Program-made: the position numbers and the translations under genes
The notes under the pieces: model-generated
What the model was told of the DNA's origin: nothing
Database searches by the model: none
The model's input: the letters and a program-made list of their open reading frames with translations, nothing else
Assembly: GCA_014871385.1 (NCBI GenBank)
Contig: CM026426.1
Location: forward strand, 53,579,972 to 53,643,971
DNA length: 64,000 bases
Reading direction: 5' to 3'
DNA from: Ceratodon purpureus
Lineage: Eukaryota; Streptophyta; Bryopsida; Pseudoditrichales; Ditrichaceae
Part shown: in pieces, positions 25,960 through 37,042 of the stretch
Numbering within the stretch: the first letter of the stretch is position 1
Layout of the letters: each line of letters starts with the position of its first letter

Positions 25960-27245
25960 CTTATATTACAACCCTAGACCTTGTGCAAGGGCTATAATTG
26001 TGAGTACAATCAAAAGGTTAAAGGGCTTCTATTCTTGTTGCTTAGTGTATAGCTTCATCAAGGTCTCTTTTTGAGAAGAAACAAAACGAATTGAGTCACA
26101 ATATCTAATAATCATCCGTCTTTTTCTTGTCGTCAAATTTGTTTCCTTCTGAATTTTTTTATATTTTGAAGTTTGTCAAGATTGAAAAGTAAGCAAGGTT
26201 ACAACATGGACACAATTATATTATGGATTCAAAGATTTGAAGGACTTCAATCAGGTTGTGAAGCTAAGATTTGCTGCATCTTCTTGGACTAAGAATTATC
26301 TGGACTTAGAATGATGTCACAGACCTGCTAGAGTTTAGGGTTTGTCTATTTTTCTAAATTTTTGTTTTTGCCATGTGGCACACTACAAGGGGGTCCATGT
26401 GGTACGAAGTTAAAAAATTTCCATGTGGTACGTTATGATACGTGGCACTCTTAGAAGGGGTCCATGTGGTACTAGAGAAAAACGGCCCAAAATTAGACAC
26501 TTTGACATTATACACCTTAAGTGCCTAGTACATATTACATCTTACTATAAGTTTTTCATTAACTGTAACATTTGGAACACCTACAAAGCCTTTAAATATC
26601 TCCAAATTTTTAAAAGTCGACCAAATCGTTTTATACTGCTAACAATCATGAAAACAATTTACAGAAAAGAAGGTTATCAGTGTGTGAGAAGAAATTTAGA
26701 GAAAAATGAAGAGCAATTCACATAATACCAAAAACCTTTACCTAGAGCAAAATGTGTGCTACTATGGTAATATGCCGACTTCTATTTCTCCCCTGAAGTG
26801 CACCACAAAATCATATTGAAGCAAATGTCGCCAATGTAAACATTACAAACTCCATATTCAACTAATCAACATAGCGGTACTTGTGAACTTAGTATGACAA
26901 CTATATCTTACCCTATTCACGCGAGAGAACACTATCACCCCGGATTTGCCTTTGCCTAAGCTCTTTTATTTTCCCACCAGTTTCTCTAGAAATCTAATGG
27001 ACATGTATACTCTTAGACTGACCATGGTGGTTTTTGAGAAAAAGCGCCTTTGCATCGTTTTCCTATTTAACCATCGGATACTTGTTCCTTTTCTAGGAGT
27101 TGCATATCAGGCTCTTTCTCGTTGTGTACCATCGAATTCTTATTAGAAATCCCTTCTGTTGACTGCGCCTTCCCGTAAGTTGCCCTTAAATTTCTTTAAA
27201 ATACAAAAGTCTTCGATATCCGTCATTTCCATCAAAATAAATCAC
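25960..27245. other. Intergenic DNA with short direct repeats
   Basis: No gene is seen. Around 26370-26475 the word ccatgtgg recurs four times with ac or ca following, interspersed with GGGGTCC-like segments. It is otherwise AT-rich. Confidence 0.4.
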
Positions 27246-27643
27246 ATTAGGTGCAAAACGGGGTGAAGAAAAGGCCGTGTAAGCAGCACATGAAAGATAA
27301 AAATGGCCGCTGCCCGCGTACTTTTTGACATGGCACGTCCTGTGCCACCGTGGTGCCAGCAACCGCCACGGGGACTCGAACCAATGACCTCCCCGCGAGG
27401 CGTGTGGAGGGCACAGCTACTGTGGCAGGCTGACAGCATCTACCTACTTGGGACCAAACCCCGAGCCAACTTATTGATGTTAGTGAGGATATTCCGAGGA
27501 CCTTTGCTCACACTGCGCCACTGAGGTCTTTGCGGGCAGCAATTCTGGCATTCGTTGCCAGCGGCAGAGGGGCTTTGGGCAGGGGGTTCACCTAATTTGG
27601 GCAGGCTTACACGGCCTTTTCTTGACCCCATTTTGCACCTAAT
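27246..27643. mobile_element. MITE-like element, about 398 bp, about 37-bp TIRs (family A relative)
   Basis: ATTAGGTGCAAAACGGGGT at 27246 mirrors ACCCCATTTTGCACCTAAT at 27643, and the repeat continues through GAAAAGGCCGTGTAAG/CTTACACGGCCTTTTC with very few mismatches. The interior echoes the 12863 element: GTGGTGCCAGCA, GGGGTTCACCTAAT and GGGCAGG words occur in the same relative places. The interior is GC-rich and has no ORF of substance. Confidence 0.75.
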
Positions 27644-28365
27644 TCGGAATGCAATTATACTTAGAACACTAGTGTAGAAGAATGACACACCGTGCTTCAT
27701 CATCGTCTGAGTTTAAGCATTACAACATCAAAATAAAAATGGAGAACATAGTGGTAGGGAGGCGTTACTCACAAGAACCGGCTTTAGGAGAGTAAAGAAG
27801 AATCCAACAATTAACGACATGATGGAAATGAGGATGACCTAGCCGATGACTGTGATCAGCCCATGTTACAGTTTAGTGGCAACTATATGTGAAGCATGCA
27901 ACCATCAATGTCTGTTCCACCAGCACTGTGCATTACTCCAATTACCTTTTAACAAATGAACCACCTCCGCCTCAAATTCCATGTCATCAGTAAAAATATA
28001 AGTTTGAACACAAATTCTCCATTCTTCCAAACTCCAATGTAAATCGACCTTGTCATTGTCATATTGGAGACTTGTTGAAACTCTCCTCCAATTTGGAGTG
28101 CTGTTTGGACATTTTTCCGACATATTGTCATGTGCATTGGCAATATTCATGTACTTCACTCAGGTATAGTCTCTCCTTTGGCTTCTAGACCCGTATCGAA
28201 GGGTAAATTATCATCTTCATCCTCAAAATCTTCATCAAGCCATGCTTTAGCTTCATTGTTTGCTACCCTTCTTTGGTTTGCCTCATCGACCTCGGCTTGT
28301 GTTACATTCTAACCGGCAATTTGTTGTGTGTATCCCGTCAGAAGACCGGTAGCATATAATGTAGA
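27644..28365. other. Spacer downstream of the CACTA relic
   Basis: On -, an acidic stretch (EDFEDEDDNLPFD) at about 28195-28250 could be a leftover C-terminus of the CACTA transposase, broken by stops. Nothing else is supported. Confidence 0.35.
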
Positions 28366-31043
28366 TCATTGAGCATAACGTGATGTAGGATAACTGTAGA
28401 TACCGCTTGTCATGGGTATTGGTAGTCCCAAAGCATCAAATATGTGCTCTAGAGCCTCCAGTCTAAACACGATATAATCGTCTTGTGGATGACACTTTGA
28501 GCAAGGAAGATTATCAAAAACCACCTTCCAGCTGTCGTCCTCAAGGTCATCTACAAAGAAAGCCTGTCGAAAAATGGACTTCAAGAAGCAGTTAATAAGA
28601 CCAGTTACGCGAGTCTACCATGGTAGAGGAATCTCCATTATATCCATCATTTCCTAATGAACATCACACAAGCCGAAGATCCTATCTAACTTGCATATCT
28701 AGGCAGTCGAAACTTATTAATGTTTAGTAATGTACTCTATAGCAGTAAGTTATAACTTCTCTATGTTACTAGGAAGACGGAGTATGGAAAATCATACCAA
28801 TTTTCTTGATTTGCATCTTGACGCGCATCAAATTTTACCAACCAAAATCTGAAAGCATCTTGTCTCATTAAAGGATTTCCCGCAAGGTTGAGACGTATCC
28901 AGGAGCATTTCATTAGTGTTCTGGTAACAGTGTGAGAAGTTACCACTACTATATTTTTCAAAATGCCTACATATGGAAGATCCGCCTCCACCGCGTTTTT
29001 GTCCTATGCAGACACTCTACATTCCTGAGGTGACATTACGAACAAGGCCAGAATCAAAAGTTTCAATGGTTACAGATTTGTTGTCAGGGATGCAACGATA
29101 ATGATTGCCATAAGCCCACATGGAGGTGTACTCCTCCGCTACTTGAAAAGGCCAGGTGGACATAAGAGCCAAATCCCTATCCACATCTTCTTCAGCATTG
29201 ATTATGCCCGTGTACTCAATTCCAAAACCAGTTGACAAAGTCGGGTGGAGAATGCGATCTCCGTCTACTTGTTTGTCCTTGTAGCGGTCCATCATATTCA
29301 CTACAAGAAAATTTCAGAAAATGAGATCCTATGGAAACTATCAAGAACAGAGTGGATTAGGCAACAAAGAAGACGTTGTTGATGATTCTAACAATGTATA
29401 TTGTCTGGGAGCTTTTAACAAAGAAGTAAAGAAGATATTATGCTTCACGGAAAAGCCTTAACAACTCATATCACTCCAATAGAGTAAAAAACAACAAAGT
29501 AACGTATATTCAATCAATAAGCAAGCAGTCACGCATTATTTGTTTTCTAAAATGCAAAAAAGAGTGAGACGAATATCAATACTTAAAAAAAGAAGTCACA
29601 AAATATTTGCGGCATAAATAGACCAGTGATTTGACAAAAATCACATTTACTCTGCAGATAAAAATCAACCAAAATAAATCAGAAGATACTAATTTTCAAG
29701 AGCACATTTTTGAATGTAAAAATTCAGCAAGCATGTAATGAATAACCAATCGACGCCCCTACACTAACGAACTATTCTACTCTCTACATAAAAATCTGTA
29801 ATACTTGTCCAACCTTTAATAATATTCTCATTTACTTCATGTCAAACTCAAGAAAAAATGCACATCACTTCGACCTAAGTTCTACATGATGTGTTGGACA
29901 AAAATAGGATGACTGTGACTCTTAGCATTGAAATTGATAATCACTACAGAATTGACTATGGCCAAATTAAAAATTTGAAATGACATGCGCAAAATCTATG
30001 AACATACATGCGCAAATGCTGACTGGGCACAGAGTTCCAAATAATACATTTGTGAATCTCCATTTGGTTGTGGTCATCTAACCTGACTCTCTGAGTACCT
30101 CCCTCCAATACCTCTCCATAAATGGTGTCGTCTTCCTCTATGTCCCACATTCTGCATTTAATAATGACAAAAGTGTTGTATAGTCTGTAACAAAACCTAA
30201 AGCTTCCTTTGCCAAAAAGCTTGTTGCCATGCATGCCTCAAGTCTGTATCTATTTCTCACAGATTTTTTGAGACCATACAAGTACCGCTCAACACCATAA
30301 CACCATCTGTTGTGCAAAGGTCCGCACAATTGCAGCTGTTTAATTAGGAGTTCCATCAAGTGAGGCGTTGTATCAAAGAAATCGGGGGGAAACCATATTT
30401 CGTGCAAACTATGTGTCTTTGCGGTGTATGTTTTCAAGTCATCTAACTCTTCTTTGTCTATGCCCTTAGCACAAACACGTCTGAAAATATTTTCCACTCT
30501 GATGACCACATCCCTGGCCCTTAGATGTAAGAATTTGCAAATCAAATCTAGAATTATCTGCTGCACCAACACGTGGAAGTTGTGGCTCTTCAAACCACCA
30601 AACCTTTTATGATCCAAATGTTTTTCCAATTGTCCAGCATAGTCCTTAGGAGTTTCGATTGATGACATTAGATTCATGAATTGACTACGCTCCTTAATTG
30701 ATAAGGTGTAAGAAGGGTGGGGTTTGAAGTACTTCCCTATGTCTCCGATGGGTCAAAGATGTAGTTCAATATTGTGTTGTCGATTAGGATCACGACAACC
30801 ACATGGAACAATCGGATCTCCGATCTCCTCCATATTGCGTTGGATGGCAGCTGTGTCCCTATCTACAAAAATGAACTTGATCAAACTTTGACTAAAGTTT
30901 TTTTTGCAATGCATTACATCTAACGTATGCCTGATATGTAATTTTTGTGAAAACAAGAGATGTATAAATGTTGAGATGACAAGAAGAAACCAACATAACA
31001 AATCAAACTCTATTCGTATAGACCATTTTCCACAAACGATCGT
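28366..31043 (-). pseudogene. CACTA (En/Spm) TNP2-type transposase relic
   Basis: Read on - from 31043. HTLDVMHCKKNFSQ and DTAAIQRNMEE (about 30950-30800) match the end of the TNP2 transposase core. 30677-30138 encodes 179 aa with LKSHNFHVLVQQ, FPPDFFD, CGPLHNRWCYGVERYL and KKSVRNRYRLEA, typical of the DUF4218 region. 29301-29017 and 28991-28761 carry a DUF4216-like block (YVGILKNIVVV, KCSWIRLN, FPYSVFLV), continuing at 28584 with AFFVDDLEDDSWKVV. Frameshifts, possible introns and stops separate the blocks. The 5' part of the transposase is missing: the relic ends exactly where a retrotransposon LTR begins at 31044. Confidence 0.8.
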
Positions 31044-31423
31044 TGGCAAAGGGAGGATTTAATCACTAAACCCTAGCCTTCACAAACCAACCAAAGTCCT
31101 ACAAAACCCCAACTATACCAAGGCTCGAAACATACAAATACAAGTAAAGGGACTCCAAATCTGTACTAACCAAGGCAAAACAACCCAAAACAATGGTACA
31201 GCTCCTCCTAGCAGCTCTCAGATCTCCCTGACTCTACCTGCTCTAGTGTAGAATGATCACAGAAAACCCTAAACCTGCCTCTTAAACTCCCTGAAAACTG
31301 GCAGAAATCATCCTACGGTGACAGACTTCATTCGTCGATGACGACAAACCGTCTACAAGATCAGGATGAAAACATGAGGGAAAGGTAGAAATAGGGGCGG
31401 AGGGGAAGGATATTTGGTTAACA
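31044..31423 (-). repeat. 3' LTR of the older gypsy element
   Basis: On + it starts TGGCAAAGGGAGGATTTA and ends GGATATTTGGTTAACA, the mirror image of an LTR running TGTTAACC to CCTTTGCCA. Length is 380 bp. It aligns with the 47286-47668 LTR throughout. On the internal side the sequence attataccctatt corresponds to the polypurine tract, read on -. Confidence 0.85.
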
Positions 31424-31699
31424 TTATACCCTATTCTCAGTAGTGCTGCCCTCAGAACTCGAGGAACACTGGAAAATGAGGATAAGGTCAAAAGGAAAAT
31501 CCGGAAGAGAAAAGTGAATAACAACGGAGGTCTAAACAATGAATGTCAGCTAGAGATACTAGAAAAAAAAGCTAACTGCCTAAAAAAAACTAATACTGTG
31601 CTGAGGAAGAATGTCGATGTTGTAGCCCTAAGTTGATGACGTCGTCTAGTCGGGTCTTGCGGCGTGGATGGTGTCAAAGTCGACAGTGTAGGCGTTGAA

Positions 31700-32470
31700 A
31701 ACGCTACCCGTGATGGAACTAAAGAATGACCTTGGGCTGCCTCCGTGGGTACGTGCAGAGCAGCCTGTCGTGGAAGATTGCCTTGACCTGATCAGCTGCC
31801 AACGTGATGGCATAGCCTAAAAGTGGAGTGCTCCAACTCCAAGAGGTTGACCACTTGCTATGCTCCAAGTGGCGAAAAGATTCCCTTAACTGAATCATCT
31901 CTATAGCCGTGGCTGCTAATATTGCATGTGAAGTCAGCTTCTGAACTTGAGAACCAAGCTCTGTAGCACAAAGGTTTGCCTGTGGGCAGATTGTCTCCAA
32001 CTGCCATGCAATAGTGTGTGTCCCGACAAGGACATCTCTGGCAAATGGGACCCCACTGTCTGGGATGACGTTGGCCATCTCTAGTGGCTTGATGTCATCG
32101 CTCCTCATCTCTTCATCCCCTAATGGACACCAAAAAACCTTCTGTGTACCTGTAAGGCTAGTGCGCTGTAGAATAGGTGGTACTTTATCCTTATCAGGAG
32201 TGACCATCGGCTGTGCAGCAGCACTAGTTGGTTGTGCAAAAGGACCCGTTGGCTTTGCAAGTCGCTTCCTAGATGTAGCTGAGACCACGTCCAGCGGACG
32301 GACCCGTCGGCCATGCTCGACTAACCACCGACATCGTCGACCAATGTTGGCAGAGCCAAGTGGGGAGTCTAAAGTCGGCTCTACAACAAAAATGTGCTCC
32401 ATTAAGTTGTTGTTGACAATTATCGGTTTCTTCTAGAATCCGATGGCATCATCTAACGCCTGTACTGGTA
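31700..32470 (-). pseudogene. Accessory C-terminal domain remnant of the older gypsy element
   Basis: The - frame contains VQALDDAIGF (ending near 32433), then after a stop NNNLMEHIF and 227 codons to 31719. The young element has [10 protein letters not shown] followed by [13 protein letters not shown] at the end of its long pol frame (about 43910-44000), so this is the homologous accessory domain. The following HTIAWQLETI and QLRESFRHLE segments are helix-rich. Function is unknown. It is a relic, with a stop inside the homologous region. Confidence 0.6.
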
Positions 32471-32499
32471 CAAAGTTGGCTCCTCCAGGGTCGACGCTG

Positions 32500-32700
32500 T
32501 CGAACTCAACTCTCTCAAAGTTGACGTTGTTCAAGCCGACAATGTCGCAGTCTACGATGTCGAAGTTGACACTCTCGAAGTTGACGCTGTCAAATCCAGC
32601 TCTGCCAAAGTCGACTCTATCCAATTCAACTCTGTCCAAGTCTGCATTGTCAAAATCAATTGTGTCCAAGTCTAAAGGAAGACTGCGGTCTATATCTGTA
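32500..32700 (-). repeat. Pentapeptide-repeat-like array encoded by 15-bp tandem units
   Basis: In the frame 32708-32433 on -, about ten consecutive five-residue units follow the pattern [A/V][D/N/E][L/F]xx (for example ADLDR VELDR VDFGR, and VNFES VNFDI). The DNA shows matching 15-bp periodicity (repeated aagttgac/gtcaactt words with ctctc, tgtc or tatcc between). It lies between gag-like and accessory-domain sequence, where the young element has no equivalent. Confidence 0.6.
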
Positions 32701-32799
32701 GCTTCCACAACTACTCTTGGGTGTACTTTTGGGTCATTGAGTACATCCAGTGGAAGGTGTTCGGCAGTCGGCTCTGCAAAGTCAGCTAGTGCAGGCCAC

Positions 32800-33508
32800 T
32801 CAACCGTGTCTACAAACGTAGTCGGCTCTCTCGCAAGGTCCCAAGAACGACACTATTGAAACCACTCCTGAGCTGAGTGGTGAGCTGCCTGCTGCTCAGT
32901 TGCCTCCTAGACATGGTAGTTGAACTCCTGCTCGAACAGTGTTGATCGCTGGTCCATAGCTCCCTGCGGCTCCCCATGCCGGTGTTGTAACGTAGTCGCT
33001 CCTGCTGGTACAATTTGCTCTAATGCTTCCAACTGTAGAACGTATTTGCCAGGGTCTGTCCGGCCTTGAGGTGGTGGTTGCGCCATCCACTGCCGTCGAG
33101 CTAACTATCTCTTAGCCAACATGTCATCTTCAAGCCTCTCCACTATAAGTCGATCCTCCTCCTCCTGAGCCCACTCGTCCTACAACTTGTAGTCGTCTAA
33201 GAAGTGAATGGAACACTGTCTGGCTGGGCACTCATTGGCTGCTCCTATACTGGTCGCTCCTTCGTCTCCTCTAGCTTCTGTTGGGGGTCCTAAAACGCTG
33301 CAAAAATCGTCTCTGGAGTCTTCGTTAGACGAGGTAGTGATACAAGTCAACTCCGTAACACCATCGACTCTGCATCGCCGTGGACACTGCTAAGTAGATT
33401 GTGTATGTTTGCTCCAGTCGGCTCTACTACTTGTTCCTCACCTTGCAGCCAGCGCATGTATCTCTCCACGGCATCCCTTACAACATCGTTCACGTCACCT
33501 TCCTCCAT
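32800..33508 (-). pseudogene. gag-like N-terminal relic of the older gypsy element
   Basis: An ATG at 33508 (on -) begins MEEGDVNDVVRDAVERYM, homologous to MEEGDQSDLRAERQARERF at 35277 in the young element. Further matches are QKLEETK, VQEQ, EEEDR, DPGKYVLQLEALEQ, PAGATTLQH and FEQEFN. Multiple stops and frame changes break it. The homology fixes the orientation of the older element and shows that both encode the same Glu/Arg-rich gag leader. Confidence 0.75.
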
Positions 33509-33813
33509 GTTGTGTAAACTGTCAATGCTGACGATGTTGCAGGGTCAGTCAACGGTGTTTGTTGACTGGAACTTCACCGTTAGCCGCGGTCGACTTTGAT
33601 GCTGTTGACGATGCTCGACCCTCTGAGTTCGCTTGCCGGAGGTGACGATGTTCAATCCTTCCAGAACGGCTATTGTAGTCGACGATGCTCCACCCTCTCA
33701 GTAAGCCTGCTGTAGTCGATGATATTCGACCCTTGCCTCAGCGTATTCTCCGGATGTTCTTCTTTTCCCTGCTAGTTTAGCACTTTTTTGGACCCAATAG
33801 TCGGCTCTCTGGC

Positions 33814-34236
33814 TGTTAACCGGAGATTTCTCCATCTCCCCTTTTCTAAGTTCCAATAGCCTGTTTTCAGTTTTCCATCCCTGTCCTCGACAGTCATCCA
33901 GTCGGCTGGATGAACTCTGTCAGAGCCGACTGGATGAACTCTGTCGGAGCCGACTGGATGAATTCTGCTAGACTCTTAAGGCAGATTTTAGGGTTTTTGA
34001 GATCATTCTTCACTAGTGCACTCAGAGTTAGGAGAGATTGAAGAGACTTTATGAGCTACTATACCATGATTTTGGGGCAGATTTGACCCTCTTTATACAG
34101 TTTTGACTCACTTTTCCACTTCCTTTGAGTGTTTCCAGCATTGTATGAGTGTTTCAGACCCTAAGTTAGTTGGGTTTTTGTAGGGTTTTGATGGGTTGTG
34201 AAGGTTAGGGTTTTATGGGAAATCCTCCCTTTACCA
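33814..34236 (+). repeat. 5' LTR of the young gypsy element
   Basis: 423 bp, from TGTTAACCGGAGA to CCCTTTACCA. It contains a tandem motif, three times GGATGAA(C/T)TCTG separated by AGCCGACT, and two telobox-like TTAGGGTTT words. The promoter should lie here, but no clear TATA box is visible. Confidence 0.95.
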
Positions 34237-34237
34237 T

Positions 34238-34256
34238 TGGCGACCATGCTCTAGTT
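34238..34256 (+). other. Putative primer-binding site
   Basis: One base after the LTR lies TGGCGACCATGCTC, starting TGG as expected for pairing with a tRNA CCA end. The older element has a recognisable but mutated counterpart next to its 5' LTR (TTGACAACCATGC on -). I could not match the remaining bases to a specific tRNA. Confidence 0.5.
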
Positions 34257-35276
34257 CGTTCCATGTGAATCTCCTGCTGTTTGGGGGCTGTCCACACACT
34301 AGAAGGGTTAGAAAGTACACTCATTAGGGCTGCAGGGGTGCAGCAGGAGCTGTTATGACCTCCTAGTAGTGCTGATTGTTGTTAACTCTCAGTTCACAGG
34401 CTGCACAGTTTTGATTGGGTGTTGGGAGTCACTGCAAGTGTCTGCATTGGGGGCAGGCTGCATCCTCAGCACTGGCAGAATCTTTGGTGTTTCACTCGAC
34501 ATCACTCGGGCAGCAGACAGAGGACAACGGTACTCAAGTGTTTCCAAGGCGGAGGCACTGGTGCAGTTACAGAGGCAGACTAGCACACGTTCAGAGAAGC
34601 AGTGAGAGCAGAGCGGATCTGTTGCAGACTGGAGGGCGTAGGTGCTGCGACTTCTTTTTTTTTGAGGTAGAATTTTCATCGCCCATTACAGTGAACTGAG
34701 GGCAGTTCACAGATCGAAAAAGGGGATACAGGCTGATCTGCAACCTCATCACGGGAGAGGAGGTGAAGGTAAGTCAATGTAACTCTAGTATTTTGGATTC
34801 AAAATTACAGATCCAGAAAAACTGCTGTTAAAGAATTTGAATTTTGAATTTGGGTATATCGATTGGCACCTCAGTCAGCCTTGCGGATCTCAAAGTTGGG
34901 ACCTGGACAGACCGTAGGATAGTGTGGAGTACTTGAGTCTGCAACTGAATTGTGTTTTCGGTAAAACTGTAAGGGACAGTTAACCACAGGATTAAAAATC
35001 TGTAGGAGTTAATACACTACGAAAAAGGGGATAGCAAACAGCTGGGAAGTATACCCCAGAACATGTTCAGTAAAAATTTTCATTAAGGAAATAGATGGCA
35101 CTATTAACCGGGCCACACAGCTAGGGGGCTGCGGTCTGTGAGTGTTGTATTGACAGGAAGACTCAGGACAGTGAACAGTCAACTGACTGTGAAGGGAGAA
35201 GTGAAATCAGCCAACAGCAGAGGCAAGTAGCACCATACAGGCAGCAGAACAATTCAACAGTCAACAACCAACATCC
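34257..35276 (+). other. Untranslated leader of the young gypsy element
   Basis: About 1 kb with no supported ORF between the primer site and the gag start. It contains two copies of a polypurine word identical to the 3' polypurine tract (34715-34728 and 35021-35034). The older element has a corresponding leader at 46263-47285. Confidence 0.6.
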
Positions 35277-36995
35277 ATGGAGGAGGGGGACCAAAGTGAC
35301 CTGCGAGCTGAAAGGCAGGCCAGGGAACGATTCAGACGCTACATGCAACGGGATGAACGGCCAACAGGGCCAACTCCAGCGGAAGGACATGGCCGACTTA
35401 GCTCGCAGGGCAGTGCGGCTAAGCACGTAGGAGAACTCATTGACATGGAGGTGGAAAACGACCTGTCATCATCAGATGGGAGAACCAGAGAGAGCAGATT
35501 TGGAGGGGAGACGCAGTTCGAAAAAGGGGATAGGCTGAGCCGCCAGCCTGACCCAACTAGTACACCCTGGAAGTATCAAGATATGAGGAGGACATCATCA
35601 TTCGGGAGGGATTTTTCCACTGCTGCAGATGATTACAACACCTTCAGAAAAGAACGCAGACAGACGCAGGAGGTCTTCGCAGAACCAACCCAGTGGCCCA
35701 GTACAGTCACTGGCAGAGCCGACGTGGGCACAGAACCGACTCGGGGGTGCAGCCGACCAGTCTCTCCTGTACATCTGCCACAAACCCCAGAAACCTTACC
35801 TGCTGCTTTTCAGAGTTTGAAGCAGAAGCTGGAAGAGACAAAAAGTCGATCAGTCCAAGAACAGGGACTTGCAAATCCCACAGAAGGTGGACCCAGCAGG
35901 AATGTTCTTTTTTTGGACGAATTCAGACTCCGGGCTGAGTGGGAGCAAAAAGAGGAGGACCGGCGGGCTGTGGAAGCATTCAAAGCAGACTTACAAGCTA
36001 GAAGAGAGAGGGCCAAACAGTATTCTACGACCTACACTCACAGTAGGCCTGATCTAGGTAAATACCTCCGGCAATTGGAAGCTTTACAGCAGGCTGCACC
36101 CTCGGGCGAGGCGTCGTTACATCACTGGCATACTGAGCCACAGTGGCCGCCAGAACCGTCTCAGACTGCATGGGAGCTTGAATTCAACCGACGGGTCCAG
36201 GAGACAGCTCAGAGGTTAGTCACCCAGCTGTTAGCGGCACAGCAAAGAGAGCAACAAAGGGTGGAAAGGGAAAGGCAGGAGCTAGCGCAGCTGCACGATC
36301 TATGGGAGGAACAGAGACAGGAGCGCGAACAGGAACAGACTGAGGAGATTCCAGTCAGGACTCCTTACTTAACCGACCCAACTCCGGAGGTGCTAGGGGA
36401 TAGAAAGATACCTGGACCCCTTCCAACTGCAGCTCCCTCGGCAGTCCATCGACCGCTTGCTTATGTGGATCACCTTACAGGTGACACCTATCAATCTGCC
36501 CAGCCGACGCAGCACACAGAAATTCCTGTCAGAACAGCAGAGCCTACCTTTGGGGAATCCGTCCCTGAAGTGATTTATAGGGGAGGCCTACAGTTCACAC
36601 CTCATCCTCTGCCCCAGTAGGCTACAGCCCAACTGCTGCCCCCAGAGGCCCTCACAGTGCTGCACCTACTCCACACCCCTCCGAGGCATCCCACAATGAC
36701 ATCAGTAGTGGGACCTCCTGCTGTGCCCACAGCCTGCACCACCGACTTCACCTCTGCGCCTCCTAGACCCCCTGTCAGTACTCAACGGAAGTAGTTGCCG
36801 TACAGAGCCTACAAGGAAGGTAGTGATCCAGATGCCCATCTCCGCTACTTTGATAAATGTGCCTGGTTCAATGGGAAACTGATGAATAAGTGATTATCAC
36901 ACTGTTCGGGACGACTCTTGTGGATAAAGCCCAGAGATGGTTTGATGATTGGCTGGATCACCATCTTTACTGCACGTAGGAAGAGGCTAAGGAAG
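35277..36995 (+). pseudogene. gag: gag of the young gypsy element, interrupted
   Basis: The ATG at 35277 (after ccaacatcc) opens 447 codons: a charged, Glu/Arg/Gln-rich coiled-coil leader (for example QKLEETKSR, REQQRVERERQELAQL) ending at TAG 36618-36620. The same frame resumes to a second TAG at 36792-36794, then reads into the start of the capsid region (DPDAHLRYFDKCAWFNG). After 36890 the reading shifts into the frame of the downstream pol, which contains a third TAG at 36977-36979 before opening at 37043. Capsid homology (FxGxL, KAQRWFDDWL) spans the frame change. This copy therefore cannot make an uninterrupted Gag without readthrough and frameshifting. Whether the first TAG is programmed or a mutation is not settled. 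Confidence 0.75.
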
Positions 36996-37042
36996 CTTTC
37001 AAACTGCGATATCGAGAGCAGGATTCAGATGAGCAGGTCTAC

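Noticed and set aside
29299..29310. CACTACAAGAAA, the consensus terminus of CACTA transposons
   Set aside because: It sits in the middle of the TNP2 relic, no mirrored partner was found, and on - it reads as an ordinary splice acceptor (TTGTAG) before a coding block.
33814..34236. Short TTAGGG runs as true interstitial telomere arrays
   Set aside because: Only single telobox words occur, at fixed places in each LTR; there is no tandem TTTAGGG array.
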